From Eucommia ulmoides (Eukaryota > Streptophyta > Magnoliopsida > Garryales > Eucommiaceae), in NCBI GenBank assembly GCA_016647705.1, contig CM028329.1, forward strand, positions 62,761,231 to 62,825,230: DNA of 64,000 bases, given 5' to 3'. The notes under the pieces were generated by a model that was not told where the DNA came from, ran no database searches, and saw nothing but the letters and a program-made list of their open reading frames with translations. Positions 1 to 12,589 of this stretch are shown in pieces. A program made the position numbers and the translations under genes. How positions within the stretch are numbered: position 1 is the stretch's first letter; each line of letters opens with the position of its first letter.

Positions 1-1945
1 TCATTTGTTTCCCCCAGCTAATTTTCAAGCATCGAGTTCTTTTAGTTTAGTTCATTCAGATGTTTGGGGTCCTTTTCGTGTTACTTCTACATTAGGTTTT
101 CATTATTTTGTCACATTTGTGGTTCATTTTTCCAAAGTTTCTTGGCTTTATTTAATAAAATATCGTTCAGAATTGTTCTCTATTTTTAACTTTACGTCAT
201 ATGCCCACCTATCAATTTTATACTCCTCTTTTGGTGCTTCTCTGACCTCTGTTTCTATTCCTAAGTCTGTTTCAGAGGCCCTCACTCACCCTGGTTGGGT
301 AACAACAATGGAAGAAGAAATGTTTGCCTTACATCAGAATGGTACTTGGGATCTCATCTCGCTTCCACCTGACAAAACAATAATTGGATGTAAATTGGTG
401 TACACTGTCAAAGTTCATCCAGATGGCACCGTTGTTCAACTCAAGGCTCGCTTAGTTGCCAAAGGATATACTCAGGTATATGGTCTTGATTACAATGACT
501 TTTTCTCCCGTTGTGAAGCTTGCTCCTGTTCGCTTGTTCATCTCTCTAGTTGCCACTTTTCGTTGGCCATTACATTAGCTCGATATCAAGAATGTTTTCA
601 TAAATGGCGATCTAACTGAGAAAGTATATATGGAGCAACCTCCTGTGTTTGTTGCTCAAGGGGAGTCTGATTTGGTATGTCACTTGAAAAAATCTATTTA
701 TGGCCTGAAACAGTCTCCTAGAACATGGTTTGGAAGATTTAGTGAAGTGATCACTGAATTTGGTCTTTTACGTTGTGGAAATCATTCCGTCTTCTACCGG
801 CATAGTAAAGTCGGGAGTATATTGTTGATTGTGTATGTGAATGACATCGTGATTACCAGGGATGACCACAGTGGTATTCAAGAACTCAAAAAAGTTTTTG
901 CATAGTAAATTTCAAACCGAAGATTTGGATCACCTAAAGTATTTCTTGGGGATTGAAATTACTCGATCAAGTCAAGGCATTTACGTGTCTCAGAGAAAAT
1001 CTGTCCTTGACCTATTGTGCGAAACAGGAATGCTAGGAGTTAAACCAATTGACTCGCCTATGAATCCAAATACCAAATTGTTGTCAGATCATGGTGCACC
1101 ACTAACAGATTCAGCGCAATATAGACGGTTAGTTGGGAAGTTGAACTACTTGACAGTTACCAGACCAGATATTTCCTTTGTTATTAGTGTTATAAGTCAG
1201 TTCTTGGATCGTCCAATGACTTGTAATTGGGATGCAACGATCCATATTCTCCGATATCTGAAAAGTGCTCTTGGTTGCAGTTTGCTATATCAAAATTTCG
1301 GTCATACTCAAATAAAGGGCTACACAGATGCAGACTGGGCCAGATCACCCTTGAATAGAAAGTCTACTACTGGGTATTGTGTGTTTGTTGATGGTAATCT
1401 TGTCTCTTGGAAAAGTAAAAAACAGACCGTAGTGGCGCAGTCAAGTGCAAAATTGGAATAAAGGGCAATGGCCCATACCACTTGTGAGTTAATTTAGTTG
1501 AAACATTTGTTGGAAGAACTTAGATTTGAACACTCTTCACCGATGAACCTGGTATGTAATAATCAAGTAGCATTTGACATTGCATCCAACCCAGCCTTCC
1601 ATGAGAGAACAAAACACATTGAATGAAGTTAACTGTCATTTTATTCGAGAAAAATTGTTGCAGAAGTAAATTGACACTAAACATGTAAATTCAGTTGATT
1701 AGTTAGCTGATACATTTACTAAACCGTTGAGGGTTCAAGGACAAAATACATTTGTAACAAACTAGGAACATACAATATATATACTCCAGCTTGAGGGAGA
1801 ATGTTAAATGTTATATATGTCTTTCATGTATTACTTAGGGTTTCCTCTACGGTTTAAAGTTTGTTGTATGATTTCCTAATTTCTATTATAAATAGGAGAG
1901 CCAAACACAATTGTTAAGTCTTCTCATTCATTTTTCTCTTTAACA
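1..1945 (+). mobile_element. Decayed Ty1/copia retrotransposon, 3' part with 3' LTR
   Basis: Translated pieces follow copia pol order. An integrase start (HSDVWGP) lies at about 60-180. After an internal deletion that removes most of the integrase, reverse transcriptase runs from about 290 to 960 (RLVAKGYTQ, KSIYGLKQSPRTW). RNase H follows at about 1310-1480 (YTDADWA, RKSTTGY). The RT active site reads YVND instead of YVDD, and the reading frame is broken by several stops and frameshifts, so the element is dead. A purine-rich tract (ttgagggaga) directly precedes the 3' LTR. The 5' half lies outside the window. Confidence 0.9.
1802..1945 (+). repeat. 3' LTR of the copia element
   Basis: This 144 bp segment begins TGTTAAA and ends TTTAACA, a perfect 7 bp terminal inverted repeat with the usual TG..CA ends. 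It starts just after the polypurine tract. The 5' LTR and target-site duplication cannot be checked because the left side is cut by the window edge. Confidence 0.8.
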
Positions 1946-2442
1946 ATAATTAATTAAATATTTAGGTTTTTGCAAATGACAAATCTAAAACATGTAAATA
2001 GTCTAGCTTCTATCAATTAGAAAGTTAATTATTAACAATAAGCACCGGAATAGAAAATAATCTTAAATGCTCTAGATATACATCTAGATCACGGTGATAT
2101 TCGGTGATATTAACAACAACAACGAAGAGCTATACCAAAATAGAAAAGATCAATGACTCTCCGTCCATATGAAAATTGTGATTGCAATTCATCACACAAT
2201 GACCTGTCGCTATAAATTGAAAATCACCCCCCCCCCCCATATGACCCAAACAACTCAGGTTGAAAATATATTAGATAATATATACGACTATTCAAAACAT
2301 GCAGAGCATGAGCAAAATATGAGTTTAAAGAAAACAAAGCATTTGGCTTTGGCCGCTCGGATTGACTATAAGGATCGTGAGCCAAAGGATGGTTCAAGAA
2401 AATAACAAACTAATATCTTAAGGATAAGGTATAGGTAGAAAC
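1946..2442. other. Intron or flank of the helicase gene, no gene seen
   Basis: This is AT-rich DNA between the copia LTR and helicase exon 2. It contains a C homopolymer at about 2227-2237. I see no coding exon on either strand. If the helicase gene is intact, this is part of its second coding intron, which would then also hold the copia element. Confidence 0.5.
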
Positions 2443-3352
2443 CTGTTGGTTAATAGGTGCTCCACCGTAAGCAACCACCACCCTGACACCAGTTTGATAC
2501 GCAAATTTTTTTGCTTCGTCATGAATCTGCAAATAAAATCACCATTGTATAAGACATAAGCTTGTACGGGTACATGACACTATATCAAAATCAGAAACCC
2601 ACTTGGCACGATAGCTCCCTTGTCGGAGAAAGAATGAGGGCAAGAGGAAATGACATGCGAGGAACACGTGGTGGTCTATTCTGTGCAAACTGATCCGTCA
2701 TAATTCCACTGATAATTGGGAAGCAAAAAGCTGCAGTCTTGCCCGATCCAGTCTGGGCACATGCCATTAAATCCCGGCCAGCAAGAGAGATGGGTATGGC
2801 ATGCCTCTGCACAGGTGTTGGCTTCACATACTTGCACCTCTGAATATTTAGATTAAGAGCTTCGCCCAGGTCAATCTCAGCAAAAGTATTCACAGGAGGA
2901 GGCACGTTATCCCCGCTTGTCTCCACGGGAATATCTTCGTAGGCATCAAAGTTAATCCCGGTGTTATCCTCTTGCCCTAAAGGCTGCTCTGTTTTGTCAT
3001 CATCCCCAAAAGGGTTAACTTCCCGCTCCCTCCCACGATCCCAACCACCACCTCTGCTGTTCCAACCCCCACCACGGCCACCACCGCCATACCCAGATCG
3101 GCTATTGTCATTCCTGGGACCACCCCAGCGATTCCCACCTACTGGAACCCCGTACTCAGGCCGGTCATTGCCTAAACTTGAGCCACCATAAGAAGCCGTT
3201 ACCGGTGCCGGAGGATCCGACGACACCGGTCGATTACGGAGGTGCGGAGGAACATATGTTGACCTGGATTGAGCTCCACTGTTAGCAAAATTACCAGCAG
3301 CCACGTTCTCAGCTGCGGAAACTGAATCGGCCCATGATGTCCGCATAGTCAA
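2443..3352 (-). CDS. DEAD-box ATP-dependent RNA helicase, DDX3/Ded1 type (N-terminal exons only)
   Basis: Two coding exons are visible on the minus strand: exon 1 at 3352-2603 (250 codons) and exon 2 at 2526-2443 (28 codons), joined in phase 0 with GT..AG borders. The protein starts MTMRTSWADSVS; plant relatives begin with a short SWAD-type N-terminus, so the methionine at 3346 is an equally likely start. A Gly/Arg-rich region follows at residues 60-115. Then come the Q motif (TPVQRHAIP), Walker A (AQTGSGKT), motif Ia (SPTRELSCQ) and the GG motif (YGGAPINQQ). This matches the plant RH11/RH37/RH52 group, which remodels mRNPs in translation and RNA metabolism. The DEAD box, SAT motif and whole second RecA domain are not in the window. 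Either intron 2 is longer than 2.4 kb because of the copia insertion, or the gene is truncated. Confidence 0.88.
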
Positions 3353-4321
3353 TCTCCACGAATTTCAGCTCAAACTTAGAATCCTTCTTCCAGATTCCGT
3401 TAAAATTACTCAAAAAACTACAAACAAAAAAAAAAAATCCACGGAAAATGTCAATAATCTCGACCCAACAACAGGATTTCGTCACAGTCAAATCCTACAA
3501 ATTAGAATGCTTTCTCTTTATACTTGGCACAACCACCTGGTTAAAATACCCAAAAAGGGGACAATGTAAAGCTTAAAATCATCAGCAATCTCTTACGATC
3601 CACTATAACCACAAATAGCAAAATAATTTCTCCGAAAAATGATTAAATAACAATACAACAGCCACGAAGAACAGAGGAAATGCAGATTAAGCCTCTGATG
3701 TGGGTGGGATATGGAATAGGTATTGGTGCGTATAGAAGAAAGAAACGTACAAGGAATAAGCCTCTGATGACGAAGACGTAAAGCAGTAAACCCTAATTTA
3801 CAGAGACGTAATCGGAGAACTGGAGGAAAATATCTTTGGGTTTTCTCTCAAAATAAAAATCGGCTCTCGTCGGTCGGGCGCTCGCTAAAAATGATTGTCT
3901 TCGGTTCCGGTTAGCATTTGTGTTTTATGTTCGGTTTTGAGTTTTAGGGCTTTTAAGTTTTTATGCGTTCGAACTCCGCTAAAAACAAACCAAACATAAA
4001 GTACCCAATTGTGATCCACGCATTGTATTGTATACAAAACTCACAGTACAAGGTTTGGGAATGCACTTACTTTACCTTAACATGTTTAATTTCACCTTCA
4101 CATTTTAATTAAATATGTTATGACAAGAAAATATTTCTGTTTTTACAAAAAATAATCAAAAGGATCTAGGAACACAAAAAAAAACCTTCATTCTTTATCT
4201 CATAAAGAATGAATTCAGGGAAGTCCTCTAGATATTGAATGTCTCGTCCCCATCTTCATAAGGAGGACATCGCATTTGTCGTTCACCCTTGAAGTGAGCT
4301 ACAACTGGTAGTTATTTGATA
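3353..4321. promoter_or_regulatory. Helicase 5' leader and upstream region
   Basis: Upstream (minus-strand) region of the helicase. A telo-box, AAACCCTAA, lies at 3788-3796, where transcription probably starts. Such boxes are common near the start of plant translation-related genes. A 5'-UTR intron is possible but was not resolved. Beyond about 4000 the sequence is AT-rich with no gene seen. Confidence 0.45.
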
Positions 4322-4605
4322 TCAGGTAATGTTTACAGTCTTCGATTCAAATTTGAGGCAATAATTCTCTGGGCACTGGTCATTAATGAGTGTCAACGTC
4401 TCAGCAGAGTCAGTTTCAACATTAACTCTGGAGAATTCTCTTGTTGCTGTGAAAATGATGTTGTTGTGATAGCTTCTCATATTCGCTTCCATAGTTGTGC
4501 AAGATGGGAGTTGTCCATAGTATCCCGCCTTCCAATTCCCCAAATAATCTCTCACTAGGCCTCCAATTCCTCCACTACTTGAGTTTCCATTGGCAAATAA
4601 ATATA
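4322..4605 (-). pseudogene. RNase H-like domain fragment of a retroelement
   Basis: Read on the minus strand, this gives GGIGGLVRDYLGNWKAGYYG, followed by VNVETDSAETLTLIND. Both match the plant RNase H-like (RVT_3) pattern: a glycine-rich first strand followed by GNW, then VETDS with the conserved acidic residue. The domain in this family is usually longer, and no upstream reverse transcriptase was found. I read it as an isolated remnant, probably from a non-LTR element. Confidence 0.6.
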
Positions 4606-5664
4606 TGATAGGAGGACCTCAACCGTTATTGTCAACAATGTGAAAAGTTTTGAATGACACTTTTAGTGAATCTCTGTCACCTACTAATTGCATTTTTCAA
4701 CACTGATGGAAACTATAGTTCAAAGACTGAGAATTAAAAGTGAGTGTGCACTCTCTATTACAAAAAACAAAATGAGCAGATCTTTACTTTTTTACTGATT
4801 GAGTTGAGGGTTTTCGCGAGTGAGAGATGCATGAAAGGCGTTAAGCAAAGATGGTCCGAAGACAATCTTGTCGTAGCAATTGAGAGATGCAATATCTAGT
4901 TTTCCTTTTACTACCTCGGAGAGCGATGTTCCTCCTCTTTCTTAAACATCACTCGCTCATTCATTTCACTAAACTCTTCTTAAAAAAAAAAACAGGTGGA
5001 ACGATCAGTGTGACTAACATGTATACTCGGGCCACGAAAACGGAAAATGTACATATTCTAGCAGGAGACAAAATACTAGTTAATTATAAAAAAATTAAAT
5101 ATTTAATTTAAACAATCAAGGATTCTCTAATATTTTCAAATTTGTTAAAGTTAAATATTGAGTTCTATAACTTAAAATTTAAGACAAAATACGTTCATTA
5201 TTCTAAAATTCATCCATTATTTAGAATTAACCATGTTCTCTATTTCAAATGAAAAAAAACTCAAGCAAATCCATTATATGTGGCATTAGGATTGTTTAAC
5301 AATAAAGACAATATTAATTTATCAAAATTTATTTTGCAAATTTAAATACTATACATAATTTAATAAATTGTAAAAATATAAAATTACAGAACAAACTGAA
5401 TTAAAATAAACAATGAAATCGAAATGACATTTAAATCTTTTCATTTTGATTTTTATTAATCGAAAAAGGAGCGACGATTGCCAAAGTAAACCTTTGCCTT
5501 CATTGGTTCATCAACGCGCCTTCTCTCTCTAAAAACGACCACAACAACGAAGAAGAGAGGGGATAGATACTGAAGCCTTGCAAAAATTTAGGGTTTCAAA
5601 GGAAGAGATCTTCGAGATCTCTGTCGACCAGTTTTTTTTCAGACCGACGCCATAGAAGAGAAAG
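4606..5664. promoter_or_regulatory. Intergenic region and PP2A promoter / 5' UTR
   Basis: AT-rich intergenic DNA leads into the PP2A leader. From about 5500 the sequence becomes CT- and GA-rich, typical of a plant 5' UTR, with the telo-box complement TTAGGGTTT at 5588-5596. The coding start is at 5665. No other gene is seen. Confidence 0.45.
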
Positions 5665-8600
5665 ATGAGCTTCGATCCGGTCCCTTCGAGCACTCATGGT
5701 GATCTCGACGAACAGATTTCTCAGCTCATGCAGTGCAAGCCTCTGTCCGAGCAAGAGGTTCGTTTTCGTTCCACTCCCATCAATCTTTTACGCGCATCTC
5801 TATTTTTAATATTTATTGATTAGTCTTGTTTCGCTGTGATCCTAATCAGATTCACATTCTTTCGATTTCTACGAAAATTTGTGAACCGATATTGTGCATT
5901 ACTTTGGGATTCGTGGGTTTCTTTGCAAGTGGTTTGAGATCTTAATTGATTTATGATTTTGTTTTGGTTATTCCTTGTGTCTCATTGGATTTATCCGTAA
6001 TTGGATCTGATCTGTTGAGATATCTCTTGAATTATTATATAACCTTCGGAAATGCTTTGCATAACTTGTTTAATTCTGGTTCCATAGTGAATTATCTTTA
6101 GTTTTTCTTTTGCGTATAATCGATCTCCAGAGGATTGCATATTATGAAGTCTGGAAAACGATGTGCTTGACATTTTGATTTTATTGTGTTATTAATTGGT
6201 TTGATAACTTATTCTATGATATCTTCTGCTTACATGCTTCTTAATTTTTCCCTTTTCTTAACTCCTTTGGGTTTCTGCCCCTCTTCCTTTTTGTGGGGGT
6301 AGGGTGTTTCTTTGTATCTGGTACTTTAGTTCATTCATAAGCCCATCATGCTCAAACGACGTGCAGATGCAAGGGACTACTGAATGCAGCCACGCTAGCT
6401 CTTCTGGTGGAACAATAACAAACAATTTTAGTATATTTGAAGAATAGTGGCCATAGTTTTCCAATATTCTGTAATGGTGAATGCATTTTCAAAGTTCTGT
6501 TTCTCTTCAAGTTTTTTCAATTTTTGATTTGTTGATTAGGAGGTTCTTGGGTATTTTTTATTTTTAAAATGCATTGGTTGGACAAGGTATTACATCAGTA
6601 TCCTGCATTATTTGCTGATAATATATATATATCAATGCATGCACATATCCTTTGCCACGTGAATTTTTTGGGGTTAATTATTATATTTGCAATTTGTATA
6701 TTAATTACATCATATGCTTCACAAAGTGTTTATATTCTTGATCTTTCATTTATCCCTTTTACTTTAAAAACTTACATTTTACCCGGTCTACTTATACAAG
6801 ACTGGAAAACTAACATTTTCTGTTTAACTAAATGAATATGCTAAAAAATGGGCGAAATTAAAATTTCCATATACAAAGTTTAGATAAAACGTAGAAAATT
6901 TCCGTTTATTTTAATTTCAATTTAATTTTTTCTTCATTAAAAATTTTAATTGAAAAAAAGAAAAATAATAGTAGAGAGATAGAAAGAGAGAGGAATATTA
7001 GTTTCTCCCTTTTCTTACCTGGAAACATTAAACTTAAAATCTTAAATTGAAAAAATAGAGTGCAATTAAGTCATTTTGTATTGTTTTAACAGAATGTTAG
7101 TTTCACGCAAGAGGGTGATACGTAGTTTTTTTTAAAACAGAGGGTGTAAAATAAAACAAGATCAAAGTGTGTGTGTGTGTGGTGGTGGTGGGGGGGGGTG
7201 CTGTAAAGGCAATTAATTCATATTTTTTCCTTAAGAATCTGTTTTGTTTTTATGCTCTGAAAGTACTTATAAAGTGAAGGAAAGAGCTTTTTGAGCAGTA
7301 TGTTTCTTCTATGGTGTAGGTTAGAGTGTTATGTGAGAAGGCAAAGGAAATTCTAATGGAGGAGAGCAATGTGCAGGTGTGCCAATTTCTTTTCAGTTTT
7401 TCTATTAAAGAGGTTTTACAGTTTATGACCTTATTTTTCTCTCCCTCTCTCAAGCTCTTTTAAATTGATTCTGTTTCGACTTATTGTTCTAAGTTTTTTG
7501 AGTGTGTGATACATTGTTGACTACGGTATTGTTAGTTGCAAGCATTTGCTTTAGTGGAATGAGGACAATTGTGAAACATGCAAAAGAAGAGAGTCAACCA
7601 ATTTGAAACCTTCTTTTGGTAACCATTTCCTTGTCAGTTAACACGACATTCTTTGTGGAATTACGAATGTTTAGAATCAGTAACCAGTTGGCATTTTTTG
7701 GTTTCACTGTCCAACCTTTAGTTTCCCTCAGGAGACTTGTACATCATCATATCTCTCTCTTCCACTCTCATCTTCATTTCAATTTTATGGATTAATTTTA
7801 TGGTTAGGTATCAGAAGATTTTAGTTCGGAAAGCGAGTTGGTTATCCTTTAAGGTTCTCCAACTTTTCCATGTATGTGGTGTATGGAGGTGATAGATCCA
7901 TCTCATTGTCTCTATTTTCTGTCGGTACTTTAATCGTGGACGAACAATGTGTACCAAAATGACATTCAGTTTCCAAAATGAAGTTCGTTGTACGAAAACG
8001 AAGTTCAGTTTCCAGCTGTCAAATACTATACTCACTCAACGATCGGTAACATTTTGACCCTTACGAAAACAAGGAATCGATTGACACAGTTTATCTAGAA
8101 GTGAATGTTGTTGCCGAGTGCACATGATATTGTTGGATTTTCTCCCCAAGCGTTCAACTAGTTTCTTTGAAATTCTTTGGAGGGTAAGAGCTTGATTTAC
8201 TGGAAAGAGATTTGGGGTTTCAGTTGTGAATAATTGATCGACATGATGTGGTGATTGTCGTATGGGATGTGATAAAATTTTAAGGTTCTAGTCAAATGAT
8301 TTTTAGTTCGTGTTTCACTCTCCTTTGTCTTGTAGGATGTGAATTAATTTTGAAGTTCTAATCAACACTAATTTCAGTTTATGTTTATACTCCTCTTTTG
8401 GTGCATCAGAATAGTTTTGTGCACATTTATGGAACAGTTATATTTATTTTTTCCCTTTCCTTGAATTCAGCCTGTGAAAAGCCCTGTGACAATATGTGGT
8501 GATATTCATGGCCAGTTCCATGATCTTGCGGAGCTTTTTCGAATTGGAGGGAAGGTACTCTTTATCCTTTATTTCATTTTCATTTCCCCTGGTATTGTGT

Positions 8601-11600
8601 GTTTCACTTGTTTTCAGCAGGGAAATGGTGAATATTTATTTGTATTGGGTGCAATGGTGGAATTCTTGTTGCTGTTTGGTTGCTCTTATGTTCATGGTTG
8701 AAATTACATGACTTAATAAGTGACCTAGCATAAAATTATTGGATTGGATAAAAAAAACTGATATGGTTTGCTGTTTTCCCCAATAGCTGCTTAGTGGTTG
8801 CATGCCTGAATTCAGGGAAAAACATGAAGAAAATTAGAACTTCCATTTTGTTTGGATGAATGTAAAAGTGAATTGGAAGAAAATAGTGAAGAAAATGGCA
8901 TCTTCTAGGATATAGCTCACTAAAAATTTGCTCTGAAAGTTGGAGGAAAAGAGTGATGAATACATATTAAGTTCATGCCGTTGCGTTAGAAAGTGTTTTA
9001 TTGTCCATCTTTCGATTTTAAGGGCATAGAAATAAAAGGTTCATCCTTTTTCTTTTTGTTGTGTAGTTAAGTTTGATTTCTGTCCTCCATTAGCATATTT
9101 CGCTACACTGGTTTCCATGTTGAATGCGCGACACCATGATTTTTCCCTGTGCTACTTCTATATTAACATCAATATTATGATTTTCTTTTTGCTTTAGTTA
9201 CATATTCTTAATTATTGATTTGTTATGCTTGTTTCTTTTGTTTGGTAGTGCCCAGATACAAATTATTTGTTCATGGGGGATTACGTCGATCGTGGCTATT
9301 ATTCAGTTGAAACAGTTACGGTATGTGATGCTATGGTCATGTTTGCTTTCTTTTGTTTGGTAGTGTCCAGACACAAATTACTTGTTATTGGGGAATTATT
9401 TCGCTGTGCCTGTTATTCACTTGAAAGATGAATGTGTATTTGATGTCATTGTTGTGTTCTGATCGTTAGTTACTTCAATGATGATGTTACTGTTGCTATT
9501 GTTGTTGAGTTGCTGTGATATGTTCACAATTTGGAATAATAAGCATTGTCTTTGAATATATGGATGAATAAAATAGTATTGCACATTTTAGTTTTCATGC
9601 TATTTCTCATTGGGGGGATGGGGTAAGGGAGTCTATATATTTATGTTTATAACTATTATTTATTATAAATCACAGCATGCCATATTAAAAAGACTTTCCC
9701 CGACCGATGTTGCGAGAGGGGAAGCCAGATGCTTGGGTAAAAGAACAAGAATACCCTGCTGCTCCCGTAAGCCTTTTTCTTGGAATTATTTTAGGTGCTA
9801 TAGTAGCGTCTAACATCTTTTTCTAAATCTGTGGATCGATCCAACTTGTCACTTGGTGATTTTCTGTTTGTGACTTCTTTAAGATTTTCATGTTTACTTG
9901 TTTGTTCTGAAGTTTTCATCTTATTGCCTGGAGAGACTTATAATTATTGTGAAACAGAAATATCAATGCTAAATGAGCTGCCAGGTACTAATAAATAAAT
10001 ATTCCAGTAAGTCTATCCCAGACACTACAACCATGCAAAATAGTTCTTCACCAGTAGCCTGCACAGAAGCCAAAACACTGTTTGTCCTGATAGAATTCTT
10101 GGTGGGGTTTTTAGACTTTCGATTAAGTTGTCTATCAATGTGTATGACTGCCTCTTCTGTTCTATCATTCTTGAGAGCATACCTTGAAATTTCTTTGCAT
10201 GGATTGAGGTACTGCAGTTTCTCAACGAACTGACTTGTGCATTCTTATTCTTTATAGCTTCTGGTTGCTCTCAAAGTGCGCTATCCCCAGCGAATTACTA
10301 TTCTAAGAGGAAATCATGAGAGTCGTCAGGTATACTTCTCTCTATTTCGTCATTAATGCTGCCTTTACTTGTCTAACATCCTTGTGATGCTTCCTTCTTG
10401 TGTCCCATAGGATGTGTTTCCATGAGTTCATATTGTAGCCTTAATAGGAGCTGCGTGATAGCTCTAGTTATTTATCTTCAGAAGTTCTATTGTGATCAAA
10501 TGATTGTTTTTCATTCTACAGGTGTAGTTTTTGGTTTATTTGAGATTGGAAATTCCTTTCCAATTTGTCTTTGATAAGTCTCATCGTCTTTGAGCATCTT
10601 GGTGTTGGTGCTGATTTTATCTCTTTCCATTTTGCAGATAACTCAAGTATATGGCTTTTATGATGAGTGCCTAAGAAAGTGGGTCCTCTCTCTCTCTCTC
10701 TCACACCACCATCTTTTTTATTTTTTTCTATATTGGAGGCTGATTTAGTTTCTTGATATTGTTTTTACATTTTCAGGACCTTAAATCTAAGACACCATGA
10801 ATATGTTATTCGTTTTTCTTTGTTGTGTGTGTGTGTGTGTTAGGGCTGGTTCTCCCCTTTACAAATCTCAAGAACCAAGTACAAATTCTCTGTTGGGGGA
10901 GGGGGGTGTTGCTGTATGTCTTCTTCTTTTGTTTTTTGTTTACCATTTTCTCTAGCATCTAAAACGTTGGCGAGACCTGCGCACGTTGGTTCATTGTTTT
11001 GCTTATTATTGTTGTCCATTTACTAGGTGTTTGACCTATGTCACTGCATTTATGTTTGGCAAGTGTTTTTGGTAGGTCTATGCAGTTAGGATCTAAATTA
11101 TTCCATGGTTATGCAGATATTGATGCTTAGAAGTTGTTGAAACTCTAATTACCTTTTGGAGTAACTAATAAATTTGTTTCTGAATGTGTGTACTTGTCAA
11201 TTGAATTGATTGACATGCCACCTTGGGAATGATGGATCTTTGGGACTGCTTTTCTCATTTCGCAATTATAAAAGCTCATATTTTATTTACTTTTTGCCTA
11301 TGTCTACTAAAAGCTTTTCTTTCTTTTGACAGATATGGTAATGCCAATGTCTGGAAGATCTTTACGGATTTATTCGACTATTTTCCACTTACAGCATTGG
11401 TTAGTGGCATCCTTCTCTTTCTTGTAGAAAAATTGTGTCAAATTTTATTATTGGCTTTCCACTTGGAATCATCTGCTAAATCTCAACTGAAAGTCTGTCT
11501 TCTACTAGTTCTTCAATTTGGGAGTTGTTTTGTTTGTCAATTTAAGGTAAATAATTTTTTTTTGGATGTGTAAATATGAGAGTTGGTTATAATACACTCA

Positions 11601-12589
11601 TTTTTGGGATGTTTGTAAACACTCGAGAGCAGATAAGCGAGCATTTATTCTAGCTTTTATGGCAACTTTGTTATCTTAAAATTTTTAATCAGTGAAAGGA
11701 GGCCCTGCAATAGATCTTGTTGATATTCGTTATTTCCGGCCACTGTGATGCATATTTTGTTGTTAATTTATCTGATGTAAATATTCTAGGTTGAATCTGA
11801 AATATTCTGTCTTCATGGTGGCTTGTCCCCTTCAATTGAAACGCTTGATAATATAAGGAATTTTGATCGTGTTCAAGAAGTTCCTCACGAGGGGCCAATG
11901 TGTGATCTTTTATGGTCGGACCCTGATGATCGTTGTGGTTGGGGCATATCTCCTAGGGGTGCTGGATATACTTTTGGCCAAGTATCATTCTCTCCTTCTT
12001 GTGTTTTTCGTTTCTGGATTTCATTTCTGAAAGAAAATTAAGCTGCATTTATTTGGTCCACTGTATTTTACAGGATATATCCGAGCAATTTAATCATACA
12101 AACAACTTGAAGCTCATTGCTAGAGCACATCAGCTGGTTATGGAGGGATTCAACTGGGGTCATGTAAATAAATTTTTCTAATTCTGGGATCTGTTTGCTG
12201 TAAATTTTATCTAGGAAGGTCTTGTGTGTAATTGTTTGTGGCGTTGTTTGTATCAGGAGCAAAAGGTGGTTACCATTTTTAGTGCCCCTAATTACTGCTA
12301 TCGCTGTGGGAACATGGCATCGATCCTGGAAGTGGATGACTGCAAGGATCACACATTTATTCAGGTCTCTCTCTCTCTCTCATACACATGTAGAAAAATA
12401 TGTAACAAATGGACAAGGACACAGGAACACACACAACACACTGAATGGTTCTACAGACTTGGTGTAATGAAGTTTGTTAGCATTTCTTTTTGCTGAAAGT
12501 GGAAGTTTCCTCTTCTTTCACAGTTTGAGCCAGCTCCGAGGAGGGGAGAACCAGATGTAACCCGAAGGACACCAGATTACTTCCTGTAA
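5665..12589 (+). CDS. PP2A-4: Serine/threonine protein phosphatase 2A catalytic subunit
   Basis: Eleven exons join to 313 aa: 5665-5757, 7320-7376, 8471-8554, 9249-9320, 10258-10329, 10638-10678, 11333-11399, 11790-11981, 12074-12163, 12257-12364 and 12524-12589, all GT..AG. The length equals that of Arabidopsis PP2A-3/PP2A-4, and the ends (SFDPVPSS..., [13 protein letters not shown]) place it in that subfamily (II), although PP2A-3 versus PP2A-4 is not resolved. Metal-binding and catalytic motifs are intact: GDIHG (residues 60-64), GDYVDRG (88-94), RGNHE (119-123), HGG and [11 protein letters not shown]. The C-terminal DYFL is the carboxyl-methylation tail. The enzyme dephosphorylates phospho-Ser/Thr and works in a trimer with A scaffold and B regulatory subunits. 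Intron 4 holds a degenerate second copy of exon 4. Intron 1 has a GT/G-rich simple repeat near 7170-7200. Confidence 0.96.
9347..9435 (+). pseudogene. Degenerate tandem copy of PP2A exon 4
   Basis: The acceptor-side sequence tttcttttgtttggtag plus the exon start occurs at 9232 and again at 9347, an offset of exactly 115 bp. The second copy starts CPDTNYLL in the same frame. It then has a small deletion and substitutions that replace the GDYVDRG metal-binding motif. It lacks a clear GT donor at the matching place, so it probably is not used, but it keeps an acceptor-like AG at 9362-9363. Confidence 0.75.

Noticed and set aside
11223..11573. 116-codon + strand ORF overlapping PP2A exon 7
   Set aside because: It is the correct exon extended into introns on both sides; only 11333-11399 is exon.
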